A stretch of 64,000 nt of DNA from DASQMT01 sp963827335 (GCA_963827335.1 CAWHAP010000007.1:248001-312000), one strand, 5' to 3'. Shown: positions 24,967-34,408, counted from the first letter of the stretch. Numbers and translations are program-made. Notes: a model not told the origin generated them from the letters alone.

Positions 24967-26189
24967 TTGGCCGGCACCTGGGCGCGCTCGATCCGGATGT
25001 CGTGGGGCAGGTCGACGATGCCGCCGCCGCTGCGCGCCCCCGTCACGACCACGGAGGTCATGCGCTCGACGCGCACGTGCGCCTGGTCGCCCGTGCCGCG
25101 GCGGACCACGGCCGGCGTCGCGTAGTAGCGCCCGGGCGCGAAGACGTTCTCGAACGCGACGCGGAAGCCGACCATCTCCCCGGCCCGGAACACGCCCGTC
25201 TGCTCCTCCTCCCACATCGTCGAGGTGGCGAAGGCCGGGTGGCGCTCGCCGTTCTCGATCAGGAGCGAGAAGCCGGGGTCCTCGAGGTCGGCCACGAAGC
25301 GCGCGACCCCGACGAACGCGCACGGCGCGCCCTGCGGCAGCGTGTCGACGCGGTTGCCCGCCCCGTCCTCGAACCACGCGTCGGCGAACTCGACGAGCCC
25401 GTCGCCCTCGTGCAGCGCGCCGGCGCGGTCGGTCGGCTGGCCGGCGCGGCCGAAGTTCAGCGCGAAGTACTCCGACGCGATGCGCTCGGCGCGGTCGAGG
25501 TCCACCATGCGCCCGCGCTCGAGCAGCATGGCCCGGTCGCAGAACCGCACGACGGAGGCCATGTCGTGCGTGACGAAGAGGATCGTGCGGCGCTCGTCGC
25601 GCAGCCGGTTGAACTCGTCGTAGCACTTCTGCTGGAAGGCGGCGTCGCCGACGGCGAGCACCTCGTCGATCAGCAGCACGTCGGCGTCGACCTGGATCAT
25701 CACCGAGAACCCGAGCCGGACGAGCATCCCCGACGAGTAGTTCTTGACCTTCAGGTGCTCGAACTCGCGCAGCTCGGCGAACTCGATGATCCGGTCGAAC
25801 CGCTCCCTGGCCGCCCGCCGCGGCAGCCCGAGCATGATCGCGTTGAGGATGACGTTGTCCTCGGCCGCGAGGTCCGGGTTGAAGCCGACGCCGAGCTCGA
25901 TGAAGGTCGAGACGCGGCCGGCGATCGCCGCGCTCCCGCTGTCGATCCGGTAGATCCCCGCGAGGCACTTCAGCAGCGTGCTCTTGCCGGAGCCGTTGCG
26001 CCCGACGATCCCGAAGAACTCGCCGTGGTCGACGGTGAACGAGATGTCGGTCAGCGCGTCGAAGCTCGTGCTCTCCGTCCGGCGAAAGGGATGCAGCGCC
26101 CGCTCCTTGAGCGTGTGCATGCTCTCGTTCGGGCGCACGAACGCCTTGTTCACTCCGTCCACGACCACGGCGGGCGACGCGCTCGGCAT
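24963..26189 (-). CDS. wzt: Polysaccharide ABC transporter ATP-binding protein with carbohydrate-binding tail (Wzt)
   Basis: The protein has 408 residues. The nucleotide-binding domain (about 1-250) has Walker A GRNGSGKST, signature YSSGM, Walker B VLLIDEVLAVGD and the switch histidine in FVTHDM. Residues of about 280-408 form the beta-sandwich C-terminal domain seen in Wzt, which in known systems binds the modified end of the finished glycan before export. That fits the many methyltransferases in this locus, since methyl groups are known chain-end signals for Wzt. The ATG at 26189 has TAGCCT 8 nt upstream, built on the stop codon of the previous gene. Confidence 0.93.
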   Translation of the reverse strand: MPSASPAVVVDGVNKAFVRPNESMHTLKERALHPFRRTESTSFDALTDISFTVDHGEFFGIVGRNGSGKSTLLKCLAGIYRIDSGSAAIAGRVSTFIELGVGFNPDLAAEDNVILNAIMLGLPRRAARERFDRIIEFAELREFEHLKVKNYSSGMLVRLGFSVMIQVDADVLLIDEVLAVGDAAFQQKCYDEFNRLRDERRTILFVTHDMASVVRFCDRAMLLERGRMVDLDRAERIASEYFALNFGRAGQPTDRAGALHEGDGLVEFADAWFEDGAGNRVDTLPQGAPCAFVGVARFVADLEDPGFSLLIENGERHPAFATSTMWEEEQTGVFRAGEMVGFRVAFENVFAPGRYYATPAVVRRGTGDQAHVRVERMTSVVVTGARSGGGIVDLPHDIRIERAQVPAK

Positions 26190-26197
26190 GGCGGTCA

Positions 26198-26203
26198 AGG
26201 CTA
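26198..26203 (-). promoter_or_regulatory. -10-like TAGCCT fused to a stop codon
   Basis: The TAG stop of the large glycosyltransferase gene forms the first half of TAGCCT, which ends 8 nt before the wzt ATG. Confidence 0.5.
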
Positions 26204-28213
26204 GCGGGGCGCCCGGGCGCCGCCCGCCCGGACGGCGCGGCCCAGGAGCCGCAGCACGGCGCGCGTGGGCGGGCCGCTGACCCGCCGCCGGAGCAGACCG
26301 GCGAGCGCGCGCTGGCCCTGCTCGTCGAGCAGGCCGTCGCCGCCCACGAGCGAGCGGCCGGTGGGGGAGATCGCGCGCTCCAGGCGGTAGTACGCGTCGA
26401 CGGCCTCGGCGCGCCGCGCCTCCGCCTCGAACGCGGTCCAGCCCAGCGCGGCGGCCTCGCGGGCCGGACCCGCCACGACGGCCTCGTAGACGCCGACCAG
26501 CGCGGCGGCGGCGCGGTCCCACGTGAAGCGCTCGCCGGCGGCGCGCACGAGCGCGACCTGCTCGGCCGCCGCGGCGGGGTCGCGCAGCAGCGCCAGCGCG
26601 CGGCCGGCGCTCGCCTCCGCGTCCCAGGGCACGAGCCGCGCCGCCGCCGCCGGGAGCATGTCGGCGAGCGAGGAGACCGAGGCGAAGAGCGGCGGCGTGC
26701 CCGCGGCGGCCGCCTCGAAGGGGATCAGGCCGAAGCCCTCCGACAGCGTCGGGTACAGCACGGCGGCCGCGTCGCGGTACAGGAGCGCCTTCGCCGGCTC
26801 GTCGATCGCGCCGAGGTCGACGACGGGAAGCTGCGCGTCCGCCGCGCGCCGCGCGCGCTCGTCGCCGGCGGACGAGCCGTGCGGCATGTGCGGCCCGGCG
26901 AGCACGAGCCCGCCGTCCCAGCCGCGGCGGCGGAGCGCCGCGAGCACGTCGAGCGCGAACGGGCGGTTCTTGTGCCGCAGGTCGGTTCCCAGGCAGAGCA
27001 GGAACGGGCGGCCGGCCAGCGCGGCGAGCCCGGCCGGGGCGGCGCCGGGGTCCGCAGCGGCGAGGTGGTCGGTGCCGCAGGGCACCTCGTGCACGCGCCC
27101 GGCCGGGGCCAGGTCCTCCGCGGCCAGGTCGCGAGCCGCGTGCCCGGAGAAGACCACGACGGCGTCGGCGAGGCCGAGGGCGGCCCGCGTCAGGCGGCGC
27201 TGCTCGGACCAGGTCGCCGCGTCCGGGTGGTAGGCCGGGTTGTGGTAGGCGAGCAGGTCCTGGTGGGTGACCACGAGCCGGTGGCCCACCGCGCGCAGCG
27301 TCGGCAGGTCCCCGGCGCTGCTCACCTGGTACGGGCGGTGGACGATCAGCGACGGGCGCGTGCCGGGGCCGAGCGCGCCCGCGGCGACGCGCTCGACGCC
27401 CTCGAGCGCCTCGAGCCGCGCGAGCTCGTCGCCGCCGACGTCGGGCGAGAGCAGGACCCGCATCCGCAGCGCGCCCGTCCGGTGCAGCGCGGCGATCAGC
27501 TCGCGCGTGTGGACCTGGGTGCCCGCCGTCGCGCCGTGCAGGATGCGCGCGTCGATCGTCGCCGAGAGGCCCTCGGCCGCGCGCCGGCCGGCCAGCAGCG
27601 CCCGGTCGAGCGGCTCGGGCGCGGCCCGCCGCGCCGCGACCTCCTCCATCAGCGTCCCGTCCGCGCCGCGCGCCTCCGGGGCCGTCCCGGCGACCGGGAG
27701 GACGAGCAGCTCGTCGGCCGCGACGTGCAGCAGTCCGGCGTGGGTGCAGCGGTCGGCGAACCCGTCGTCGAGCGGTCCCGCGACGTCCAGCGCGGCCCGC
27801 GTCACGAGGTGGCAGGCGGGCGCCGGGCCGGGCAGCCGCGGCCGGATCCGCGCGGAGCGGCCGCGCAGCTCCGCGGCGGCGGCCTCGCCGGCGGCGGCGA
27901 CGTCGAGCGCCGTCGGGCCCGCGCCGAGCGTGAGCGCGCTGGACGTGGCGACCGTGGCGTCGCGCGCGGCGTCCTGGAGCGCGTCCAGCCAGCCCGCCAC
28001 GACGCGGTGGCGCCCGTCGCACACCGCCACGCCGGCGCGCCCCGCCTGCGCCGCGACCTCCGCCGCGCCGCGCTCCGCGACGACGACGCGGACGTCGCCG
28101 GGCGTGTGCGCGCGCACGCTCTCGAGGCACGCGGCGAGCTCGCGCTCCGGCGCCGCGAGCACGCACACGACCGGGCGGTCGGCGGCCGGCGGCGCTGCTC
28201 GGTCGACATCCAT
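26201..28213 (-). CDS. Two-module glycosyltransferase (degenerate GT2-like plus GT4)
   Basis: The protein is 670 residues long. Residues of about 15-200 read like a worn GT2 domain (PVVCVLAAPERELAACLES, VRVVVAERGAAEV) in which I see no DxD metal motif. Residues of about 215-590 are a good GT4 module, with IDARILHGATAGTQVH, LLCLGTDLRHKNRPFAL and the E-x7-E region LSEGFGLIPFEAA near 492. The N-terminal half may have lost activity or serve in recognition. The ATG at 28213 has TATCCT 9 nt upstream. It precedes wzt-wzm in one minus-strand run. Confidence 0.8.
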   Translation of the reverse strand: MDVDRAAPPAADRPVVCVLAAPERELAACLESVRAHTPGDVRVVVAERGAAEVAAQAGRAGVAVCDGRHRVVAGWLDALQDAARDATVATSSALTLGAGPTALDVAAAGEAAAAELRGRSARIRPRLPGPAPACHLVTRAALDVAGPLDDGFADRCTHAGLLHVAADELLVLPVAGTAPEARGADGTLMEEVAARRAAPEPLDRALLAGRRAAEGLSATIDARILHGATAGTQVHTRELIAALHRTGALRMRVLLSPDVGGDELARLEALEGVERVAAGALGPGTRPSLIVHRPYQVSSAGDLPTLRAVGHRLVVTHQDLLAYHNPAYHPDAATWSEQRRLTRAALGLADAVVVFSGHAARDLAAEDLAPAGRVHEVPCGTDHLAAADPGAAPAGLAALAGRPFLLCLGTDLRHKNRPFALDVLAALRRRGWDGGLVLAGPHMPHGSSAGDERARRAADAQLPVVDLGAIDEPAKALLYRDAAAVLYPTLSEGFGLIPFEAAAAGTPPLFASVSSLADMLPAAAARLVPWDAEASAGRALALLRDPAAAAEQVALVRAAGERFTWDRAAAALVGVYEAVVAGPAREAAALGWTAFEAEARRAEAVDAYYRLERAISPTGRSLVGGDGLLDEQGQRALAGLLRRRVSGPPTRAVLRLLGRAVRAGGARAPR

Positions 28214-28222
28214 GGCGCGCCG

Positions 28223-28249
28223 AGGATACGGCGGGCGACCCCCTAGCAT
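28223..28249. promoter_or_regulatory. Divergent -10-like hexamers TATCCT (-) and TAGCAT (+)
   Basis: Only 48 bases separate the start codons at 28213 (minus) and 28262 (plus). TATCCT on the minus strand (28223-28228) stands 9 nt before one start. TAGCAT on the plus strand (28244-28249) stands 12 nt before the other. Confidence 0.45.
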
Positions 28250-28261
28250 GCCTGACCGTCG

Positions 28262-31200
28262 ATGGATGCCTGCACGATCATCGCGAAGAACTACGTCGCG
28301 TTCGCGCGCGTGCTGGCCGCCTCGTACCTCGAGCAGCACCCGCAGTCGCGCTTCCACGTCCTGATCATCGACGACCACGAGGACCACATCGATCCGGCGG
28401 CCGAGCGGTTCGAGGTGGTCTCGGTCGACGAGCTCGGGATCGACGGGTTCGACGAGATGGCCGGGCTCTACGACGTGCTCGAGCTGTCGACGGCGGTCAA
28501 GCCGTGGCTGATGCGCCACCTGCTCGCCCGGGCGGGCGACGGCGGCGGCGTGCTCTACCTCGACCCCGACATGCGGCTCTACCAGCCGCTGACCGAGCTC
28601 TTCGCGCAGGTGCGCGCGCACGACGTCGTGCTCTGCCCGCACAACCTCGAGCCGATGCCGCGCGACGGCCGCCGGCCGACGGAGCAGGACATCCTCATCG
28701 CCGGCGTCTACAACCTCGGGTTCCTCGGCCTCCGCGCGGGCGAGCCCGCCGAGCGGATGCTCGACTGGTGGTCCGAGCGGCTGCGCCGCGACTGCATCGT
28801 CGACCCCGAGCGCGGGTTCTTCGTCGACCAGCGCTGGATGGACCTGACGCCCGGGCTGACCGAGCGCTTCCACGTGGTCCGCGACCCGGGCTTCAACGTC
28901 GCCTACTGGAACCTGAGCGAGCGGCCCGTGTCGCACCGGGACGGCGCCTGGTGGGTGAAGGGGGACGTGCCGCTCCGGCTGTTCCACTTCAGCGGCCTCG
29001 ACCCGCTGCGGCCCGACCGCCTGTCCAAGCACCAGGACCGCATCGACCTGGAGCGCGAGCCCGACCTGGCGCGGCTGTGCCGCGCGTACGCCGACGAGCT
29101 GATCGAGCACGACGCGCTCTCCGCGCGTTCGTGGCCCTACACCTACGCGACCACGGCGAGCGGGATCGCGCTCAACGTGCCGCTGCGGCGGCTCTACCGG
29201 GAGATCACGGAGTCCGGCGGGGCTCCGTCGCTGTTCACGCCGGAGGGGGAGCGCGCATTCCTGGAGGCGGCGCGGGAGCCGGCGGCGGTCGGTGGCGAGC
29301 ACGGCGTCAACCGCTACCTCGCGGCGCTGCACGAGCACCGGCGCGACCTGCGCGACGCCTATCCCGATCTCCGCTCGGCGGCGGACGTCGCCGGCTACAT
29401 CGGCTGGGCACACGTCTACGGAAGGCCCGAGATCCCGATCCACGAGTCGCTGTTGCCCGTGACCAAGCCGCGGCGCACCCCGGCCGTCGCCGACGGCCCG
29501 CTGGGCCCGTTCGGCGTCAACGTCGCGGGATACCTGCGCTCCGAGCTGGGCGTCGGCGAGGTGGCGCGCCAGGCGATCGGGGCGCTCGACACGCAGGGGG
29601 TCCCGATCATCCCGGTCGGCGTCCCGACGCCCCACAGCCGCGAAGGCCACGCGTTCGCCCACATCGGGGTCCCGCGCAACGGCTTCCCCGTCAACCTGGT
29701 CTGCGTCAACGCGGACGTCCTGCCCGCTTTCGCCGCGCAGGTCGGGCCCGACTTCCTCGCGGACCGCCACACGATCGGCTGGTGGTGGTGGGAGGTGTCA
29801 GCGTTCCCCGAGCGCTGGCGCGGCTCGTTCGAGTACGTGGACGAGGTGTGGGCCGGAAGCGCGTTCGTCGCGGAGGCGCTCGCGGCCGTATCGCCCGTCC
29901 CGGTCGCGCACGTGCGCACGCCGGTGAGCGTCGCGCCCGCCGCCCCGGCCGGACGGAGCGCGCTCGGGCTGCCCGAGGGGTTCGTGTACCTGTTCCTCTT
30001 CGACTTCCACTCGGTCATGCGGCGCAAGAACGCGCTCGGGCTGGCCGACGCGTTCCTCCGGGCCTTCCCCGAGGGGGGCGAGGGCGCCTCGCTCGTCCTC
30101 AAGAGCATCAACGGCGATCAGTATCCCGACGCGCTCGAGGAGATCGAGCGGGCGTGCCGCCCGCACCCCCACGTCCATCTCATGGACCGGTACGTGTCGG
30201 CATCGGACCGTACGCGGCTGATGCAGAGCTGCGACGCGTACGTCTCCCTGCACCGGTCGGAGGGCTTCGGCATGACGATGGCGGAGGCGATGCTGCTCGG
30301 CAAGCCGGTGATCGCCACGGGGTACTCCGGCAATCGCGACTTCATGACGCCGGAGAACTCGTTCCTCGTCGACTACGAGTTGACGCCGGTCGGCGACGGC
30401 GCCGCCCCGTATCCCCGCGATGCGATGTGGGCCGAGCCGGCTCTCGACCACGCCGCGACGCTCATCCGCCGGGTGTTCGAGGACCGCGAGGAGGCGGCCC
30501 GGCGGGCGCGCCGCGGGCACGACGACGTCGCGAGCGGGCACAACCCCGGGACCTGCGGCGCGGACATGGTGCGCCGGCTCCAGGCCGCGCACGCGGGCAC
30601 CGGCGGGAGCGCGGTGAGCCCCCGGGCGCGGGCGACCCAGGAGCGCGCGGCCGAGGCCGGCCACCTCCTGGGCACGCGGTCCGGCGCAGCGGGCGGCGGG
30701 CCGCTGCGGGAGGTGTCGCGCCGCGCGGCCCTGCGCGCGATGCGCCCGCACACCGCGCGGCAGGCGCACATCGACCAGCAGCTCGCCGCGGGCCTGCACG
30801 ACGCGGGTCTCGAGCTGGACGAGGTCAGCCGTCACCGGCTCGACATCGAGTCCGCGATCCTGCGCGAGCTGCGCGCCCTGGAGGGACGGCTCATGCGGCT
30901 CGAGCAGTCGGGGAACGGCATCGCCGAGCCGCGCATCGAGGAGCTCGCGCGCACGGTCGACGGGCTGCGTGCGCAGCTCGACGGGCTGTCCGGGGCGATG
31001 GGCCTGACGGGGGCCAGCGAGGGGTCCATCCCGATGCCCGGGCGGAGCGGGGACCAGCCGCCCGTGTACCCGCCGGCTCCGGCCGAGCCCTGGTCGCACG
31101 CCTACAACGGAGCCCACGCACGGTTCGTCGCGAGCGCGATCGGGGACGCGCGCCTGCTGCCGCGCTTCCGGGACGGCGAGGCGCTGCCTGACGGCTTCGG

Positions 31201-31861
31201 CCGCGGATACGACGAACGCGTCGTCGAGTTCCCGTGGGTGCTCGCGCATCCGCTCGGCGGCCGCCTGATCGACGCCGGCTCCACGCTCAACCATCGCCAC
31301 ATCCTCGAGTCGGTCCGGCCGCGGGTCGACGAGCTCCTCATCGTCACCCTGGCGCCCGAGGAGCGCTCGTTCCCCGAGCTCGACGTGTCTTACCTCTATG
31401 CGGATCTGCGCGACCTGCCGCTCCGCGACGGCGCCTTCGACTGCGCGCTCTCGATCTCGACCTTCGAGCACATCGGGATGAGCAACGAGCGCTACGGCAG
31501 CGACGCGCCACCCGCCACGGACCCGCAGCCCGAGGCGCTCCTGGCCGCGGCCGAGCTGCGACGCGTCGTCCGCCCTGGCGGCGCCCTGTACGTGACGGTC
31601 CCGGTCGGCCGCGGCGAGCGCTTCCCGTGGGTCCGGACGTTCACGCTCGACGAGCTCGACGAGCTCGCCGCGGCGTTCCGGGGCGTGTCGAGCACCGAGA
31701 CGCGCTACTACCGGCACGACGCGGACGGATGGCGGCGCGCCGTGCGCTCCGAGGTGTCCGACGCGGGCTATCGTGACCACTTCTCGCACGCGGACGTCGG
31801 CGCGAACGGCTTCGTCGCCGCCGAGGCGGTCGCCTGCATGCGGATCGAGACCCGGGAGTGA
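28262..31861 (+). CDS. Trifunctional GT-A / GT4 / SAM-methyltransferase fusion
   Basis: The protein is 1199 residues long and has at least three catalytic modules. Residues 1 to about 300 form a GT-A domain with a DxD-type site in YLDPDMRLY near 100 and an acceptor region FVDQRWMDL, resembling GT8-like or DUF-type transferases. Residues of about 413-777 are a GT4 module that starts GPFGVNVAGYLRSELGVGE and carries HRSEGFGMTMAEAM near 665. Residues of about 833-915 are a helical, coiled-coil-like spacer rich in Leu, Glu and Arg. Residues of about 960-1199 are a class I methyltransferase with RLIDAGSTLNH, LSISTFEHIGM and VVRPGGALYVTVP. Three later acts on one glycan (two transfers and a methylation) are implied but not proven. 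Confidence 0.85.
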   Translation: MDACTIIAKNYVAFARVLAASYLEQHPQSRFHVLIIDDHEDHIDPAAERFEVVSVDELGIDGFDEMAGLYDVLELSTAVKPWLMRHLLARAGDGGGVLYLDPDMRLYQPLTELFAQVRAHDVVLCPHNLEPMPRDGRRPTEQDILIAGVYNLGFLGLRAGEPAERMLDWWSERLRRDCIVDPERGFFVDQRWMDLTPGLTERFHVVRDPGFNVAYWNLSERPVSHRDGAWWVKGDVPLRLFHFSGLDPLRPDRLSKHQDRIDLEREPDLARLCRAYADELIEHDALSARSWPYTYATTASGIALNVPLRRLYREITESGGAPSLFTPEGERAFLEAAREPAAVGGEHGVNRYLAALHEHRRDLRDAYPDLRSAADVAGYIGWAHVYGRPEIPIHESLLPVTKPRRTPAVADGPLGPFGVNVAGYLRSELGVGEVARQAIGALDTQGVPIIPVGVPTPHSREGHAFAHIGVPRNGFPVNLVCVNADVLPAFAAQVGPDFLADRHTIGWWWWEVSAFPERWRGSFEYVDEVWAGSAFVAEALAAVSPVPVAHVRTPVSVAPAAPAGRSALGLPEGFVYLFLFDFHSVMRRKNALGLADAFLRAFPEGGEGASLVLKSINGDQYPDALEEIERACRPHPHVHLMDRYVSASDRTRLMQSCDAYVSLHRSEGFGMTMAEAMLLGKPVIATGYSGNRDFMTPENSFLVDYELTPVGDGAAPYPRDAMWAEPALDHAATLIRRVFEDREEAARRARRGHDDVASGHNPGTCGADMVRRLQAAHAGTGGSAVSPRARATQERAAEAGHLLGTRSGAAGGGPLREVSRRAALRAMRPHTARQAHIDQQLAAGLHDAGLELDEVSRHRLDIESAILRELRALEGRLMRLEQSGNGIAEPRIEELARTVDGLRAQLDGLSGAMGLTGASEGSIPMPGRSGDQPPVYPPAPAEPWSHAYNGAHARFVASAIGDARLLPRFRDGEALPDGFGRGYDERVVEFPWVLAHPLGGRLIDAGSTLNHRHILESVRPRVDELLIVTLAPEERSFPELDVSYLYADLRDLPLRDGAFDCALSISTFEHIGMSNERYGSDAPPATDPQPEALLAAAELRRVVRPGGALYVTVPVGRGERFPWVRTFTLDELDELAAAFRGVSSTETRYYRHDADGWRRAVRSEVSDAGYRDHFSHADVGANGFVAAEAVACMRIETRE

Positions 31862-31865
31862 CGGC

Positions 31866-33308
31866 ATGACGAGTCAGGATCTGCAGGCAGAGGAAGCGGT
31901 CACGCCGGGGCAGGAGGATGCTCCGCGGCGACGCGGCCGGGCGACGCTCGCCGCGTGGCCGGTGTTCGCGGTCATCGCTGCCGTGGTGCTCGGGATGACG
32001 GTCACCCAGGACTTCCGCGACGAGCCGCTGGCGGGCGACACCTCGGCGCACCTCATGCAGGCGCTGAGCTTGGCCTACGACAGCCACTCGTTCAACTTCG
32101 ACGGGCGCGACCTGGCGAACTGGAAGGAGCTCGGCTGGGCGGCGGAGCCGGTCGGGATGTTCTTCCAGCGCTACGACGGCGACCGCTACGGGGTCGCCAA
32201 GCCGTACGGCTACTCGCTGTTCCTGGCGCCGTTCATCGGGGTGCTCGGCCCGGTGCGCGGCGTGGCGGTCGCCAACGCGACGCTCCTCGCGGCGCTCATG
32301 CTCATCTCGTTCCTGCTCCTGCGGACGCGCTTCCGCGGCCCGGTGGTGCCGCTCACGGTGGGCGCGCTGTTCCTGGCGTCGTACGCCTACATGTACGCGT
32401 TCTGGATCCACACGGAGCTGTTCCTGGCGCTCGTCGTGCTGCTCGCCTTCTTCGGCGCCGTGCGCTTCGCGCAGACCCAGCAGGCGCTCTGGGGGCTCTT
32501 CTCGTTCGCGGTGATGGGCTTCGCGGTGAGCGAGAAGGCCGCGTTCGTCGCGCTGTTCGGGCCGATCGCGCTCGTGATGCTGATCAAGGCCCCGCGCATG
32601 TGGCTGCGGGTCGCGATGCCCGCCGCCGCCCTGCTCGTGTTCGCCGTGGCCGTCCTGCCCTACCTGCGCTACTCGGACTGGAAGAGCTTCACGCCGTACG
32701 CGGGGGAGGACCGGCTCTACGTCCGGAGCGCCACGCCGTTCGCCGGCGGGACCGAGGGGTTCTCGAGCACGACGTTCAGCGAGGGCGGGATCATCGACGA
32801 GATCGACGCGTCACTCGACGACAAGCTCACGTCGCTGGCCTACTACCTCGTGGGCCGGCACACGGGGATGCTCGTGTACATGCCGCTCGCGCTGCTGCTG
32901 ATCGGCGCCGGGATCGCGCGGCTGAAGGGGGCGGACGCGTGGGGCCGGGCCGCCGTGCTCAGCGTGCTCTGCTACCTCGCCTTCTACGCCTTCCTGTTCC
33001 CGGGCAACTACTTCGGCGGCGGCCAGTCGCTCGGCAACCGCTACTTCCTGCAGATTGCGCCCGCCGTGCTGGCCATCCCGGTGCTCGCGGGCATCAGGAG
33101 CCGGGTCCTGCTCGGGTCGTCGCTGGCCGCCGTGCTGATCGGGGTCGTCCTGCTCTGGCCGTTCCACCGCGATCCGCCGGAGGCGCACGTGTTCATCGAG
33201 CGGACGAGCGCGATCCAGCGTCTCCTGCCGTTCGAGTCCAATCAGGACACCGCGGCCTACTACCGCTGCCGCAAGCAGATCATCACCCAGATCACCGTCT
33301 GTCTGTAG
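31866..33308 (+). CDS. Multi-pass membrane glycosyltransferase-like protein (GT-C/GT39-like)
   Basis: This 480-residue protein has about ten hydrophobic helices. After the first helix the loop DFRDEPLAGDTSAH (49-62) places acidic residues where GT39/ArnT-like GT-C enzymes have their catalytic aspartate or glutamate. A large extracytoplasmic loop (about 255-315) contains RLYVRSATPFAGG. GT-C enzymes use polyprenyl-phosphate sugars, and a candidate synthase of such donors (33315-34310) lies tail to tail 6 bases away. The ATG at 31866 is 4 bases after the fusion-protein stop. I assign the fold with moderate confidence and the substrate not at all. Confidence 0.65.
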   Translation: MTSQDLQAEEAVTPGQEDAPRRRGRATLAAWPVFAVIAAVVLGMTVTQDFRDEPLAGDTSAHLMQALSLAYDSHSFNFDGRDLANWKELGWAAEPVGMFFQRYDGDRYGVAKPYGYSLFLAPFIGVLGPVRGVAVANATLLAALMLISFLLLRTRFRGPVVPLTVGALFLASYAYMYAFWIHTELFLALVVLLAFFGAVRFAQTQQALWGLFSFAVMGFAVSEKAAFVALFGPIALVMLIKAPRMWLRVAMPAAALLVFAVAVLPYLRYSDWKSFTPYAGEDRLYVRSATPFAGGTEGFSSTTFSEGGIIDEIDASLDDKLTSLAYYLVGRHTGMLVYMPLALLLIGAGIARLKGADAWGRAAVLSVLCYLAFYAFLFPGNYFGGGQSLGNRYFLQIAPAVLAIPVLAGIRSRVLLGSSLAAVLIGVVLLWPFHRDPPEAHVFIERTSAIQRLLPFESNQDTAAYYRCRKQIITQITVCL

Positions 33309-33314
33309 GCGGCG

Positions 33315-34310
33315 CTACCGACGGTCGGGGTCCGCGACGATGTCCGGGTCTCGATCGCGGCGGAAGTGGACGATCAGCTCCGCGATCAGGCCGAGGCTCA
33401 TCAGCTGGACGCCGACGACCGCGAAGAGGATCCCCGCGAACAGCGCCGGCCGCTGGCCGATGCCGCCGCCCGAGATGCGGATCGTGAACATCCACGCCAG
33501 GAGCGCCGCGCCGATGATCCCGAAGATCGCGCCGAGCCCTCCGAAGAGATGGAACGGACGGCCGGTGTAGGTGGTGATGAACTTGACGGTCAGGAGGTCG
33601 AGGAAGCCGCGCCAGAAGCGCGCGCGCCCGAACTTCGTGGTGCCGTGCAGGCGCGGCGCGTGCTCGACGTCGACCTCGCCGACGCGGAATCCCGCCCATT
33701 CGGCGAGCACCGGGATGTAGCGGTGCAGCTCCCCGTAGAGCACGAGCGGCGACATCACGTCGCGGCGCATCGCCTTCAGGCCGCTGTTGAAGTCCTCGCC
33801 TGCCACGCCGGTGACCTTGGCCGTGACGCGGTTGTACAGGCGCGACGTGTGCCGCTTGACGAACCGGTCGTTGCGGGTCGCGCGGCGGCCCGTCGCCAGC
33901 TCGAGGCCGCCGTCGAGCGCGGCGAGCAGCTTCGGGATCTCCTCCGGCTGGTCCTGCCCGTCGGCGTCCATCAGGACGATGACCGCGCCGCGCGCGTGGT
34001 CGAAGCCGGTCTGCAGCGCGGCGGACTTGCCGTAGTTGCGGCGGAGGCGGAGCAGGCGCAGCTCGGGATGCGTCCTGCCTAGCTCGGCCACGAGCTCGGC
34101 CGTGCCGTCGTGGCTGCCGTCGTCGATCACGACGACCTCGTACGTGAGCCCGCGCGACTGCAGGACCCGGAGCGTCCGGGGCACGACCTCGACGAGGTTC
34201 GGCGCCTCGTTGTACGCCGGCATGAGCACGGACACGTCGAGCCGATCGGTGTCCGGCAGGTGGGCGGCCGCGGGTGGGGCCGGCTCGACGACGATCGGTT
34301 GCTGGCTCAT
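33315..34310 (-). CDS. Polyprenyl-phosphate glycosyltransferase (GtrB/DPM1-like GT2)
   Basis: The protein has 331 residues. The GT-A domain shows VSVLMPAYNEAPNLVEVV, VVVIDDGSHDGTAEL and the metal site MDADGQDQPEEIP near 114. Two C-terminal hydrophobic helices (LGAIFGIIGAALLAWMF and LFAGILFAVVGVQLMSLGL) anchor it. That layout is standard for GtrB/ArnC-like enzymes, which load undecaprenyl phosphate with a sugar. The ATG 34310 is chosen by domain start. On the minus strand a TATCCT hexamer lies some 60 bases further up, so this gene may have a normal leader. It converges with the GT-C-like gene. Confidence 0.9.
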   Translation of the reverse strand: MSQQPIVVEPAPPAAAHLPDTDRLDVSVLMPAYNEAPNLVEVVPRTLRVLQSRGLTYEVVVIDDGSHDGTAELVAELGRTHPELRLLRLRRNYGKSAALQTGFDHARGAVIVLMDADGQDQPEEIPKLLAALDGGLELATGRRATRNDRFVKRHTSRLYNRVTAKVTGVAGEDFNSGLKAMRRDVMSPLVLYGELHRYIPVLAEWAGFRVGEVDVEHAPRLHGTTKFGRARFWRGFLDLLTVKFITTYTGRPFHLFGGLGAIFGIIGAALLAWMFTIRISGGGIGQRPALFAGILFAVVGVQLMSLGLIAELIVHFRRDRDPDIVADPDRR

Positions 34311-34391
34311 GAGCAGGGACGCGGCCGCGTGCCGCTGAGCGCGCAGCGACCCGGGCGGCCGGGGCGGTGAGGATATCGCGGCCTCCCGCTC

Positions 34392-34397
34392 TAGACT
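34392..34397 (+). promoter_or_regulatory. -10-like TAGACT
   Basis: TAGACT lies 11 nt before the ATG at 34409 and is identical to the hexamer at 5654-5659, including the flanking CTC before it. Confidence 0.45.
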
Positions 34398-34408
34398 GCG
34401 GCCGCGGC

